From the NCBI RefSeq assembly GCF_002220365.1, contig NZ_MTHB01000299.1:1-50047 (forward strand): 50,047 nt of DNA. The letters run 5' to 3'. The notes beneath the pieces are model-generated. The model was given only the letters and a program-made list of their open reading frames with translations. It was not told the DNA's origin and searched no databases. Numbering within the stretch: the stretch's first letter is position 1; the number at the start of each line of letters is the position of its first letter. The position numbers and the translations under genes are program-made. Positions 23,427 to 32,157 of the stretch are shown here, one piece after another. Source of the stretch: Caballeronia sordidicola (lineage in GTDB: Bacteria; Pseudomonadota; Gammaproteobacteria; Burkholderiales; Burkholderiaceae).

Positions 23427-25867
23427 GATGCCGCTCCCTCCTCAATTCCGGCAGCGTGCGCCGGTACCTGCGATTGAACTATCGCGTGGCGATCGAACTT
23501 GGCAGCCTTCTTCTTGCCCTTGCGCCGCGACTGGAAGATCGCCATGCACTTGTCGATATCCGGCCCATATTCCGCCCACACTTCATCCCAAATCGGAATG
23601 TTGTCGGTCGTGCCGGAAAGAACCGCGAGCGCGTCCGACATCCCATACAGATCGAGCGTCGCGAATACCGACTGATTGCTCTGTTTGATCAGGAACGTGC
23701 GCGATTCCTTGTCGAGGCTTTTGAGTACATCGAACTCTTTGCGATTCATGTTGCATACCTCGTAAGCCTCAAATCTCGCATCCGGATTCGGTAGGTAGAT
23801 CTTGGTGGCCGTCTGCTGTTGGATTGCAGCGAAGATCGGGCTCGCGATCGCGTCCTCCGGCGACTGAGATACAAGCAACACGAACTCTTCGATCTTTCGA
23901 CCGGTCTTGAGCGACTTCAAAATCAAGTCTTGTGTCACCGGGTACTGCGCCGGCAACCAGAATTCCTCGACGATCGTCACCAGCAGGCCGCCGTTCTCCT
24001 GCATCAGCTTTTTCAGGTAGAAGAGGTACGCAAGGACCGGCTCAGTTGGCTGGTAGTTTTTCTGCAGAAAATCGGTGACATCAAAGCCGATGCGGTGCTG
24101 CTTTGTGACGTCGATCATCGTGTTGGGCACGTTATCGAGCGCCCATGCGAATTCGCCATCGGCCGCATGGCACCATTTTGACAGCCGCGTCCAGAGAGAA
24201 TTCGGCATACCGTCGTCCGCAATGTTTTCGAGAAGACGACTGAATACGCGATCTTCGACCCGCTCGATGGCATAGATAGCATCGACCGCGTTCTTGACCT
24301 TGATGGCGTCGGCGTCCGTAATCTGTCCAGCGGAGTCGCGACCACACGAACGCACCAAGCTGTAAAGGAACTGCAAGTTCGCTTCGGTCGGCGGCAGCTC
24401 GAACGGCGCAAGCCCTGTGTCAACGCCGGCCCTCAACGGCAGGTAGACACCGCCGAGGTTACGGATGAAGATCTCCATGCCCCGGTCGAGGTCCAGCGCG
24501 AAGATCTTCGGGTCGAACCGCTCGAGAAAACCTACGAGCGACAGCTGTAGCGTGGTTTTACCTGTGCCGGTCGCACCAAGGATCAGGGTGTGTCCTGCGA
24601 ATTTCTCGCCGGTGTTGTCCTGGTCAGGCAGTGACGCATGGAAATTGAAATCAAATCGACCTTTGCCGACGGTCGACAGCGGCATGACAGCAGTACCATC
24701 GCCGATCGGATTACCTCTCGCTTTGCCAGTCGAGTAGTTGTGCATAGACGACATCGACGCCAGCGTGCGCGTGGACCGTGGGCTCGGGCGCGGCTTCTTG
24801 GTCGCGCCTGGCACCTGACTAAAGTAGGTGACCGGCGCCGACAAGGTCGCAGGCATCCAGCTCACGCCACATTCGTTGAGCGACTGCGCCGCAACATACG
24901 TCCCATTCTCTATAGCCTTTTGCGCACTCGATCCGTACACGACGAGCGCACCGTGGTAATCGCCGAACGCGAGCTCGCGCGCGGCAAGCAGCGCCTGCGC
25001 GTGATTCAGGTCAACAATCTGATGAACGGCCTTGTCTTGCACTGACGTCAGCTTGCCGATCTGCGTTTCGATATTCGCGTTCGCCTGGTGTGTGCCCAGA
25101 AACCCGAAGGATTGCGTCAAGGTGAACTCGACCGGCACGGTCAAGAGCGAGTTCATCTGGCCCCAGCCGCTTTTCGGCAAATCCTTCAGGTCATAGCAAA
25201 CGGCGTATTTCGTGTTGTTGTCGGAACGCACTTCTAAAACGTCGTAGCCGAAGTGCATCCACGCATTGGGAATCGCCTGATAGCCGGGCATTTCAGTCAC
25301 CGGTACCCGACGCTCGACGCCATTGATCAGCTCGCCAATGAATTCAAAGGTTTCAGAAAACATCACACCGTTGCGTTCGTAGGCGCACAGGATTTCCGGG
25401 TCGTACGCGCTGAGCGCCTTGACGATCGTTGCCCCGAGTTCTTCGATCTCGGCCACGCCTTCGGCGAGGTTATCGTGCTTGAGCACGACGCTTAAGAAAT
25501 ACGTGTTTTCGAAATAATCGGTCTTCTTAAAGCGCGCGAGATATTGCTCACTAAAATCCTTCATGAACGATGAGCGGAACGCGTATGTCTGATCGTGCGC
25601 CATGCGACGGCGCTTGAGCGTCGTCGTAATGGAGAGCCGATTGCCTTTGGTCGCTCCAAGAGATGACAGAAAACGATTCAGCGAATCAAAGCGGTTTTCC
25701 AGAATGGAGTCGGTTGCCGACTCAAACGGAATGCCCGGCAGACGGATGACGAGCAGGGTCCGGTCGTTGCCGCAGCTCGTCACATGTTCAGAAACGGCAT
25801 GACCGATCTTCGGCATCTTGTCTTCGACTGCCGGCTGACGTTTCATTTTTTCGTAAATGGACATCAT
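23423..25867 (-). CDS. virB4: VirB4/CagE ATPase, 814 aa
   Basis: Full-length VirB4. The N-terminal CagE/TrbE/VirB domain covers about residues 170-380, and the ATPase domain has Walker A GATGTGKTT at 431-439 within AGHTLILGATGTGKTTLQLS, IFALDLDRGMEIFIRNLGG, the Walker B LLVTIVEEFWLP and VLLVSQSPEDAIASPIF. The enzyme powers pilus assembly and substrate transfer. It starts with two adjacent ATGs that overlap the virB3 stop. The Walker A region is the apparent relative of the 68 aa microprotein encoded at 27309-27515. Confidence 0.96.
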   Translation of the reverse strand: MMSIYEKMKRQPAVEDKMPKIGHAVSEHVTSCGNDRTLLVIRLPGIPFESATDSILENRFDSLNRFLSSLGATKGNRLSITTTLKRRRMAHDQTYAFRSSFMKDFSEQYLARFKKTDYFENTYFLSVVLKHDNLAEGVAEIEELGATIVKALSAYDPEILCAYERNGVMFSETFEFIGELINGVERRVPVTEMPGYQAIPNAWMHFGYDVLEVRSDNNTKYAVCYDLKDLPKSGWGQMNSLLTVPVEFTLTQSFGFLGTHQANANIETQIGKLTSVQDKAVHQIVDLNHAQALLAARELAFGDYHGALVVYGSSAQKAIENGTYVAAQSLNECGVSWMPATLSAPVTYFSQVPGATKKPRPSPRSTRTLASMSSMHNYSTGKARGNPIGDGTAVMPLSTVGKGRFDFNFHASLPDQDNTGEKFAGHTLILGATGTGKTTLQLSLVGFLERFDPKIFALDLDRGMEIFIRNLGGVYLPLRAGVDTGLAPFELPPTEANLQFLYSLVRSCGRDSAGQITDADAIKVKNAVDAIYAIERVEDRVFSRLLENIADDGMPNSLWTRLSKWCHAADGEFAWALDNVPNTMIDVTKQHRIGFDVTDFLQKNYQPTEPVLAYLFYLKKLMQENGGLLVTIVEEFWLPAQYPVTQDLILKSLKTGRKIEEFVLLVSQSPEDAIASPIFAAIQQQTATKIYLPNPDARFEAYEVCNMNRKEFDVLKSLDKESRTFLIKQSNQSVFATLDLYGMSDALAVLSGTTDNIPIWDEVWAEYGPDIDKCMAIFQSRRKGKKKAAKFDRHAIVQSQVPAHAAGIEEGAAS

Positions 25868-26277
25868 CTTTCCTTGCGCTGCGAGAACTGGTCTCGAAAC
25901 TGATCGAGGGCGATCAGTGACGGGGTGCGCTCGAACGCCTGACGGAACGTGTCGAGGCGATAGCCGTACTTCATCGGACTGAGCGTGTAGGTGTTGCCAA
26001 ACATCCGCGCGTTGGTGCGTCCAAGAAAGCAGCGCACTTCCAACAACAATATGTTGAGCGCCTGATCGTCGGTCGCGCAGACTTGCTTGATGAACATCAC
26101 GGGTGCAAGGCAGGGGACGAACAGGAGAAAGCCCGCCGGGCCGAAGCCAAAGCCGCCCACCATGGCAACCGCAACGCTGATCCCGAAGAGCACCAGGCCG
26201 GCCATAAGGGGAACACCCTTAATCATGGCAACGCGGCCCAATCCCGCGTACGACGAATACAGGGCTTTATCGCTCAT
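25864..26277 (-). CDS. virB3: VirB3 inner-membrane protein, 137 aa
   Basis: Start at ATG 26277, overlapping virB2 by ATGA. Typical VirB3 body: MSDKALYSSYAGLGRVAMIK GVPL followed by two close membrane helices (MAGLVLFGISVAVAMVGGFG and GPAGFLLFVPCLAPVMFIK) and a C-terminal soluble part with DDQALNILLLEVRC and YTLSPMKYGYRL. It is somewhat longer than the usual 100 or so residues. VirB3 associates with VirB4. Confidence 0.9.
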   Translation of the reverse strand: MSDKALYSSYAGLGRVAMIKGVPLMAGLVLFGISVAVAMVGGFGFGPAGFLLFVPCLAPVMFIKQVCATDDQALNILLLEVRCFLGRTNARMFGNTYTLSPMKYGYRLDTFRQAFERTPSLIALDQFRDQFSQRKER

Positions 26278-26579
26278 GATCCGAAAACAGCCCAAGCCCA
26301 TGCGGCGAGAACCGGAACGGACCCGACGGCCGCGACCTTGGCAATGGCGCCCCCAAAGTCATGCACCCAATCGGCCTTGTTGCTCCAGCACTGGACACCG
26401 ACCCAGAGCAGGTAGCAGATCGCGAGAATCCCGCAGATCGAAAAGAACCAGGTCTCAAAATTGGTGATGGCGCTTGTGCCCGCAGTGAGGCCTCCCGCAT
26501 ACGCGCTCGCGCTTACCAACGCGACCGCTAAACCAATCACCAGCGATCTGAGCAGGGTAGATATTTTGTTACGTTTCAT
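26274..26579 (-). CDS. virB2: VirB2 major pilin, 101 aa
   Basis: Long signal peptide (about residues 1-29, cut after AYA) and a mature pilin of about 72 residues with two hydrophobic helices (WFFSICGILAICYLLWVGVQ and AIAKVAAVGSVPVLAAWAWA). That is the size and topology of VirB2. AAGGACAACT precedes the ATG at 26579. It lies between virB1 and virB3. Confidence 0.9.
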   Translation of the reverse strand: MKRNKISTLLRSLVIGLAVALVSASAYAGGLTAGTSAITNFETWFFSICGILAICYLLWVGVQCWSNKADWVHDFGGAIAKVAAVGSVPVLAAWAWAVFGS

Positions 26580-26643
26580 AGTTGTCCTTATAACGTCACG
26601 ATCAAGGGGTTAAGACACGGAAAAATGATGCTCGTATTGCCTA

Positions 26644-27312
26644 TTAAAAATCTCCGAATGTGTCCCACGGTTGGTGGGTATGCTCGGGTTCCGGACGGTG
26701 TGATGTCGAGGGCGTTCTGATAGTTGCCGATGCCCCTGTTTCAGGGTCGATCCGCGGCACGGTTTGGCCTACCTTCTCGGGCGTTATGGCTGGCACGACC
26801 GCAATGGGTCGAACATCTGCTTTGGCCCTTGTCGGGTCTGTTGACGCCACGAAGGAAACGATGCGCTTGACGTAACTCGATGTCCCGGAATCGCGGACAT
26901 ATCCGCGCTTAAAATTCCCGCTGTAGTAGCAGCTGAACGCCGCACGCAATGCGTTCTGGCCAGCACCCATACGGGCGGACGCCCGGCTATAACAGTCCGA
27001 CAAGATCGCCGCGCCGGCACGCAGGTTGGCGCATGGATCAAATGCAGCATTCGTATCCAAGGCATACCTCGACAGGTTGGACCGATTGACCTGGCTTAAG
27101 CCCATGCTGTAGTTCCAGCCTGCTGCATCGAGCGCCTCGACCGTCGCCACCGCTTCATCACGGTTCTGCGGCTGACGCACGAGGCGACCTCCTACGACAC
27201 CGATTGCAAATGGGTTGAAACCCGACTCGGTGCGAATAACCGCCTGCAAAGTAGTTGGATAAACTCCGGGCGCGCATTGCTGAGCAAGCGTATTGAAATC
27301 GATGGGCATCAT
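26644..27312 (-). CDS. virB1: VirB1 lytic transglycosylase, 222 aa
   Basis: SLT-type lysozyme fold: the catalytic Glu in LQAVIRTESGFNPFAIGVVG, then NYSMGLSQVNRSNLSRYAL, FDPCANLRAGAAILSDCYSR and ALRAAFSCYYSGNFKRGY, the standard GLMQ(I/V)N-like motif being GLSQVN. It opens the peptidoglycan for the channel. There is no clear signal peptide. The start overlaps the stop of the microprotein gene (ATGA), and the tail is Pro/Thr-rich. Confidence 0.92.
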   Translation of the reverse strand: MMPIDFNTLAQQCAPGVYPTTLQAVIRTESGFNPFAIGVVGGRLVRQPQNRDEAVATVEALDAAGWNYSMGLSQVNRSNLSRYALDTNAAFDPCANLRAGAAILSDCYSRASARMGAGQNALRAAFSCYYSGNFKRGYVRDSGTSSYVKRIVSFVASTDPTRAKADVRPIAVVPAITPEKVGQTVPRIDPETGASATIRTPSTSHRPEPEHTHQPWDTFGDF

Positions 27313-27515
27313 TGGGCGGGTTCATGGTCAGCGTCTGGATCCGGGTCCGGACGGTTTGGTTTAGCACTCGGAAGCGCAGTCAAAAATGTCGTTTTCCCGC
27401 TGCTGGTCGCGCCCAGGATCAACGTCTGTCCAGTTGCTGGCTTATCATCATCAGACGTCAAGTACGCTTCCATGCCGAAATCCCACACCCGGTCTTGTTT
27501 GGATTGTTCAGCCAT
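27309..27515 (-). CDS. 68 aa Walker A microprotein resembling part of VirB4
   Basis: Begins at an ATG sharing one base with the topB stop (TAATG) and ends overlapping the virB1 start (ATGA), so both junctions look coupled. Residues 11-47 read WDFGMEAYLTSDDDK, then TGQTLILGATSSGKTTFLTA, with a perfect P-loop GATSSGKTT at 35-43. The matching VirB4 segment is residues 405-441 (FDFNFHASLPDQDN...AGHTLILGATGTGKTT). The rest is a short Pro/Asp tail; there is no Walker B or other ATPase motif. It may be a small VirB4 decoy or regulator, a nucleotide-binding peptide, or a remnant preserved for coupling. Confidence 0.65.
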   Translation of the reverse strand: MAEQSKQDRVWDFGMEAYLTSDDDKPATGQTLILGATSSGKTTFLTALPSAKPNRPDPDPDADHEPAQ

Positions 27516-29626
27516 TACATCGCTCCCACTTTCTTAAATCTAAAACCTTTACTCTTGGGCTTTAGCTTCGGCGCGAAATCCGGTGCACCGTCACGGTCCG
27601 GATAGGACGCGGAGCACTTGGGGTCCGCCTTGAAATTCGAACAGCCCCAAAAATGACCGTCATTGCCCGCAATGCGACGCAAGTGGCCCAATGCGCATTT
27701 CGGACACGCCGGCGCGGGCGCCATGGGCAAATCCATCGATGAGGTGCGTAAGCCGGCGATCACCTTGGTAATGAAAGCAACGTTGCGCTCGACGAACTGA
27801 TCGTACGAGATTTGGCCGCCGGCCACCGCGTCAAGCGCGATTTTGAACATGCCGGCCATCGTCGGATCCTTGACTGGGGCAGGGAGCGCGTTGAGCAGTC
27901 CACGCCCGCTTGCGCTGCTCGTCAGCTTGTTTTTTGTACCCTTGGCGATTTCGAGGAATCCGCGCTCGCGCAGATCCTTGATGATCCCGGCGCGTGTCGC
28001 GCTAGTACCGATTCCCTTACCCTCTTTCAAGCGCGCCTTAGCCGCCGGATCGGTCGTGAATTTATGAAGGTCGATCATCGCCGTGAGCAACGAGGCTTCA
28101 TCAAAGCGCGCAGGGGGCTTTGTCGACCGGCTCGTGGTGGCACACGCCGTGCACATCGAAGCATCACCCTGCGCCATATCCGGGAGCGTCTGTCTGCCGT
28201 CGTCCGTTTCTCCGTCGACCGGCGTTTGCGGGGCTGCGTCCTCGTGCGGCGCATAGACCTCACGCCAGCCGGCCGACACCGGCGTCTTGCCGTTTGCGGT
28301 CAAACGCTCGCCGACACATGAAACCTCGATGCGGGTTTGCATGAACACGGCGTGCTCGAAGAACTGCGCTAGGTAGCTGCGCACGACCAGGTCGTACACG
28401 TTTCGCTCGATCTCCGTCAGCGCAGAGAGGTCCGTCACGCACACCGTCGGCACAATGCCGTGGTGCGCTTGGCCGTCCATCTTAGTGTCGTTAAACGCAG
28501 CCGACTTGCGCGTCGTGTCGGCGCGGCCGATCAACGAGCCGAGTCCGGGCACGTTCTGGCTAACCGCAGACAGAACCGACGGCGCTTCTTCGTGCTGCGC
28601 CTCCGACAGATAACGGTTCTCAGTGCGTGGGTAGCTCGTGACTTTGTAACGCTCATACAGCACTTGTGCCGCGGCCAACACTTCATCGCCCGTGTAGCCA
28701 AACTTGCCGCAGGCGGCCACCGTCAATTCGTTGAGCGACAAAGGCAACGGCGGCGCCTCACGTTTGGGCGACTTGTCGTACGCGCAAACCTCGGCCGGTT
28801 GGTTCTGCAAACGGGTGACAAGCGCTCGGGCCATGGGTTCGTCGATCAAGCGGCCGGCATCGTCCAATCCGGCTTGGTCCTCGCCTGCCTTCCAGTTCGC
28901 GACAAACACTCCATTCGCATGCTGTACCTTCGCCGCGATAGTGAAATAGGCGGCCGGCTTGAACGTCTCGATAGCGCGGTCGCGTCCGTAGACGATCATT
29001 AGAGTAGGGGTTTGGACGCTCCCGACGGTCAAGACGCCGTCGAATCCGAGCTCGCGAGCGCGTAAGGTCGCAGCGCGCGTTAAGTTCAGACCGAAGAGCC
29101 AGTCATAGCGCGATCGCGCGAGTGCCCACAAGAACCATGCGCGAAATTGTGGCTCTTCATTGCTGCGCATCGAGTCAAGCGCCTGACGGACCTTGGCTGT
29201 GTTGTAATCATTGACCAGCAGCCGTAGCACGGGCTTGGTGTTACCGAGATAGATCAGGACCTCATCCACCAGAAGCTGGCCTTCTTCATCAGGGTCGCCC
29301 AGATGCACGACCTGATCGACCTCGGACAATAGTTTTTCTACCGCGCGGACATTGCGCTCCAAATCACCACGGGGAGCCATTAACCAGTCAGTCGGCACGA
29401 TCGGAAGATCCTGATACCGCCAGATCTTAGAACCGCTTTTGGTACGTGGTACGTCGTCGGGAAGATATTCATCGGGCATTGCTTGTTCGAGTGCGTGACC
29501 GGCGAGCGGCACGAACGCGTCGTCACCGACATAGGTCACGACGCCGTCACGACGAGGCGTGCCAGGCAACACCGCGACCACGGCTTGCACGAGACTAGAC
29601 TTTTCACCGACGAACAATCTACGCAT
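27515..29626 (-). CDS. topB: DNA topoisomerase III (TopB/TraE type), 703 aa
   Basis: Type IA topoisomerase. The Toprim domain has FVGEKSS (Lys9) and HLGDPDEEGQ (acidic triad near 111-116); the active-site tyrosine is Tyr332 in KVTSYPRTENRYLSE. The sequence EGKGIGTSATRAGIIKDL lies farther on. The C terminus carries a four-cysteine zinc finger (CPKCALGHLRRI..FWGCSNFKADPKC) and a basic tail. Plasmid-borne TopB copies unlink single strands during transfer or replication. It starts at ATG 29626 after GAAGG; the end overlaps the microprotein start by one base. Confidence 0.93.
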   Translation of the reverse strand: MRRLFVGEKSSLVQAVVAVLPGTPRRDGVVTYVGDDAFVPLAGHALEQAMPDEYLPDDVPRTKSGSKIWRYQDLPIVPTDWLMAPRGDLERNVRAVEKLLSEVDQVVHLGDPDEEGQLLVDEVLIYLGNTKPVLRLLVNDYNTAKVRQALDSMRSNEEPQFRAWFLWALARSRYDWLFGLNLTRAATLRARELGFDGVLTVGSVQTPTLMIVYGRDRAIETFKPAAYFTIAAKVQHANGVFVANWKAGEDQAGLDDAGRLIDEPMARALVTRLQNQPAEVCAYDKSPKREAPPLPLSLNELTVAACGKFGYTGDEVLAAAQVLYERYKVTSYPRTENRYLSEAQHEEAPSVLSAVSQNVPGLGSLIGRADTTRKSAAFNDTKMDGQAHHGIVPTVCVTDLSALTEIERNVYDLVVRSYLAQFFEHAVFMQTRIEVSCVGERLTANGKTPVSAGWREVYAPHEDAAPQTPVDGETDDGRQTLPDMAQGDASMCTACATTSRSTKPPARFDEASLLTAMIDLHKFTTDPAAKARLKEGKGIGTSATRAGIIKDLRERGFLEIAKGTKNKLTSSASGRGLLNALPAPVKDPTMAGMFKIALDAVAGGQISYDQFVERNVAFITKVIAGLRTSSMDLPMAPAPACPKCALGHLRRIAGNDGHFWGCSNFKADPKCSASYPDRDGAPDFAPKLKPKSKGFRFKKVGAM

Positions 29627-29700
29627 CCTTCAAACCTTTCAGTTGTACTAAGAGCTTCTGCGGAAGACAAGATGTGTCTTTGGCCTCAAACCTGAATGAG

Positions 29701-30333
29701 TTAGTGATTGCCGCCGCGGTTCACGGCCGTCACGTTTCCGGAACCGGGGGAATCGGTCTTTGAAAGAAACCGTTGTGCAGCCGAGGCGGGGTCATACGGG
29801 AGAGCGGTTGAGCCTTGACCATAAAACTCGGTGATGGTCGCTTTCCCATTGATGCCCCACCACACGCGGGTGATCAGCGTGTTGTCGATGGTGACGTTGA
29901 TCGCCCCGTGGGCGCCGCATGTGAGCATGCTCTGCTCAGGCGGTCCCCAGTAGAAGAGGTCAGGGCTGCAGTAGTTTGGGCCGGCGCCGACATTTTGCGC
30001 GCTTGTGCCCTGACCGGCATTGAGTGGGCTGGCGGGCAACGAACTTCTAACATCGGGCGGAAGGTCTGCCGCGCTGCTGTTCAGATCGCATGTGGGAAAT
30101 GGCCTGCCATGATTGAGCGCATCCCATAGCTTTTCAATGGGAGGTTTGCATTCCGACTCAGTCTCCGGTCCACGGGGGTCAGCGAGGCATAACAGCACCT
30201 GGCAGCCCCAGTCGTCAGCGAAGACCGGGGAGGGCGCTACGAATGCAGCGATGAGGCCGCACATTGCAATCAGAAGGTTGCGCCGTTCGAGTTTCGACGG
30301 ACGAGTTTTTCCACCTATAATGGGCTTAGCCAT
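29701..30333 (-). CDS. secreted TrbM/KikA-like protein, 210 aa
   Basis: A basic N terminus and hydrophobic helix (LLIAMCGLIAAFVAPSPVFA) form a signal peptide. The mature start DDWGCQVLLCLADPRGPE TESECKPPIEKLW, with four closely spaced cysteines, follows the TrbM/KikA pattern (C-x-x-LLCL...ECxPxxxxxF). TrbM-like proteins are periplasmic factors of mating-pair formation. The remaining 140 residues are not conserved to my eye. GAGG precedes the ATG at 30333. It precedes topB in the operon. Confidence 0.6.
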   Translation of the reverse strand: MAKPIIGGKTRPSKLERRNLLIAMCGLIAAFVAPSPVFADDWGCQVLLCLADPRGPETESECKPPIEKLWDALNHGRPFPTCDLNSSAADLPPDVRSSLPASPLNAGQGTSAQNVGAGPNYCSPDLFYWGPPEQSMLTCGAHGAINVTIDNTLITRVWWGINGKATITEFYGQGSTALPYDPASAAQRFLSKTDSPGSGNVTAVNRGGNH

Positions 30334-30418
30334 TCTGAGCCTCGAAAGTTCTAATCATGGTTAGGTTGACGCTGGTGTTAGTAGCACCGGCATCAACCGC
30401 TTCTCGTTTTATCGCCTT

Positions 30419-30700
30419 CTATGTTGCCTCTTTGCGGAGGAGCACGTGAACAGTGCTGATCCGCGGACACGTCTCCTTTACAAAATCCATTGCAATATCG
30501 AGGCGCTTCCAGAGCTTCGTGCGGCCCAGAGCAGTCTGGACGACGTAAATTTTCGATTCGCTGGGTATTTTCACCTTCATCAGCCACCATCCTTGGCGCT
30601 CGTCTTTCCCATCGTCCTCTCCCGTTTCAACCAAAAACACTTCATATTCGGGTTGAGCACCGTCAAGGACCGCGAGATCTCTTTTGGTCAGTGTCAGCAT
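30419..30700 (-). CDS. small hypothetical protein heading the transfer operon, 93 aa
   Basis: ATG 30700 is chosen because AAGGA stands six bases upstream; earlier in-frame ATGs at 30742-30715 lack one. It is a mixed alpha/beta protein (MLTLTKRDLAVLDGAQPEYE, WWLMKVKIPSESKIYVVQTA, KRLDIAMDFVKETCPRISTV) with no signal peptide. The pattern resembles small plasmid proteins I cannot name. It is the first gene I see on this strand, so the operon promoter probably lies in 30701-31080. Confidence 0.55.
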   Translation of the reverse strand: MLTLTKRDLAVLDGAQPEYEVFLVETGEDDGKDERQGWWLMKVKIPSESKIYVVQTALGRTKLWKRLDIAMDFVKETCPRISTVHVLLRKEAT

Positions 30701-30742
30701 TTCAGTCCTTGCCATCATTCGAACAGCAAGGAGTAATGCCAT

Positions 30743-31080
30743 GGGATCGATCAGTTTTCCATCTCTGGAAGCAGTAATCTCACGAATAATGCATTTTATT
30801 TAACGTTTGATACGATTCGTTATCTATATGAACACGTTTGTAGCGTTGAATCAACTGATTTTTAGTTACCACGTTCTCAGACCTTGCCCCAAAAATGGCG
30901 GCACAGTTTCGCTATGGCTGGTGCGCCGGCGCAATGCGTCGCTGACGGTTACGATTGCAGGTGCGGCAAGGGTGATCGACGCGCGGGATTGAGGTCATGT
31001 TTGATGGCATGAACTTATGGTAGCCCCACTGCCGTTAGGAACGGTGGTAGCCCGTTTAGTATTGACTTATTTACGTCGTT
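30743..31080. other. intergenic region upstream of transfer operon and mnmH
   Basis: No convincing gene. The part nearest the operon is AT-rich (about 30775-30870), as expected for a promoter, though I cannot fix -35/-10 boxes. At about 30890-30990 a GC-rich plus-strand fragment (GGTVSLWLVRRRNASLTVTI...) looks like the 3' scrap of a decayed gene ending at TGA 30990. Confidence 0.4.
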
Positions 31081-31098
31081 ATGGTGATAGGGCTGAAA

Positions 31099-32157
31099 AT
31101 GTACGACCTGGAAACGCTGAAGGGCTTTGATTTGATCATTGATGCCCGAAGCCCGCGAGAGTTCAAGGAAGACCATGTACCGGGGGCAATCAACCTTCCC
31201 GTAGTATTCGACGCCGAATATGCTGAAGTCGGGACAACCCACCGAACTGACCCGATGCTTGCCTATAAAATCGGTGTTGCTTATTCACTTCGAAATATTG
31301 CGGGGCATCTGGAACTCCCTTTCTTCCGGACAAGCAAGCGAGCAAAAATTCTCGTTTATTGCTTTCGCGGGGGTAAGCGCAGCAAACTTTGGACGGACGC
31401 GCTTGAAACGATCGGCTACAAGGTGGAACGACTGCCGACAGGATGGAAGGGCTATCGCAACTGGGTAAGAGAAACGCTTGTACACGCGCCGGCCAAGATG
31501 CGCCTGAATGTCTTATCGGGCCCGACAGGGTGTGGCAAGACGAGGTTGCTCCACGCGTTGCGGCAAGCCGGCGCCCAGATCCTAGATTTGGAAGCATTAG
31601 CTTCACACCGTGGATCGATCATCGGTGGAATCCCGGGCCACCCTCAACCTAGCCAAAAGTATTTCGACACCCTCTTGTTAGAGGCGGTCAGTCGGCTCGA
31701 TCTCGCTCAAACTATCTGGATTGAAAGCGAGAGTAAAAAAATCGGTCAAGTTCAACTACCGACCTCGTTGTTCGAGGCGATGCACCACTCACGTTTATTT
31801 TCAGTTCACACACCGATGTCGGAGCGGGTACTGATGTGGCATCGGGAATATCCGCACTTCGAAAAGGATCCAGTTGGCCTCGTTGAAAAGCTAGCTTATT
31901 TGAAAGCCCTAGTGGGTGGGCCAACCTTGCAGAAGTGGAAGGAACTTGCTGAACGAGGTGACATCGACGGGCTCTTCGAAAGCATTATGGTTGATTACTA
32001 TGACCCTTCGTATGCGCGGTCTACAAACAAGAATTATGGCAAGACCGGAGAGGTAACCGCGTTCGTATTGGATACGTTGGATTCAGGCTACCTCGCCGAG
32101 GTCGCGACAAAACTGATCATGGATGGCGACAAGCTGTCTGCGGCGTCGCTTGGTTAG
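31099..32157 (+). CDS. mnmH: tRNA 2-selenouridine synthase MnmH (YbbB), 352 aa
   Basis: N-terminal rhodanese domain: DLIIDARSPREFKEDHVPGA, NLPVVFDAEYAEVGT, with the active-site cysteine in LVYCFRGGKRSKLW. A P-loop domain follows: LNVLSGPTGCGKTRLLHALR, then DLEALASHRGSIIGG, a signature of MnmH. The enzyme swaps sulfur for selenium (via geranylation) at the wobble uridine of certain tRNAs, using selenophosphate. Length matches the family (about 360). No selD is in the window, so it would depend on the host. ATG 31099 follows AGGG; an ATG at 31081 is possible. It overlaps the convergent oxygenase gene by 75 bp. Confidence 0.9.
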   Translation: MYDLETLKGFDLIIDARSPREFKEDHVPGAINLPVVFDAEYAEVGTTHRTDPMLAYKIGVAYSLRNIAGHLELPFFRTSKRAKILVYCFRGGKRSKLWTDALETIGYKVERLPTGWKGYRNWVRETLVHAPAKMRLNVLSGPTGCGKTRLLHALRQAGAQILDLEALASHRGSIIGGIPGHPQPSQKYFDTLLLEAVSRLDLAQTIWIESESKKIGQVQLPTSLFEAMHHSRLFSVHTPMSERVLMWHREYPHFEKDPVGLVEKLAYLKALVGGPTLQKWKELAERGDIDGLFESIMVDYYDPSYARSTNKNYGKTGEVTAFVLDTLDSGYLAEVATKLIMDGDKLSAASLG

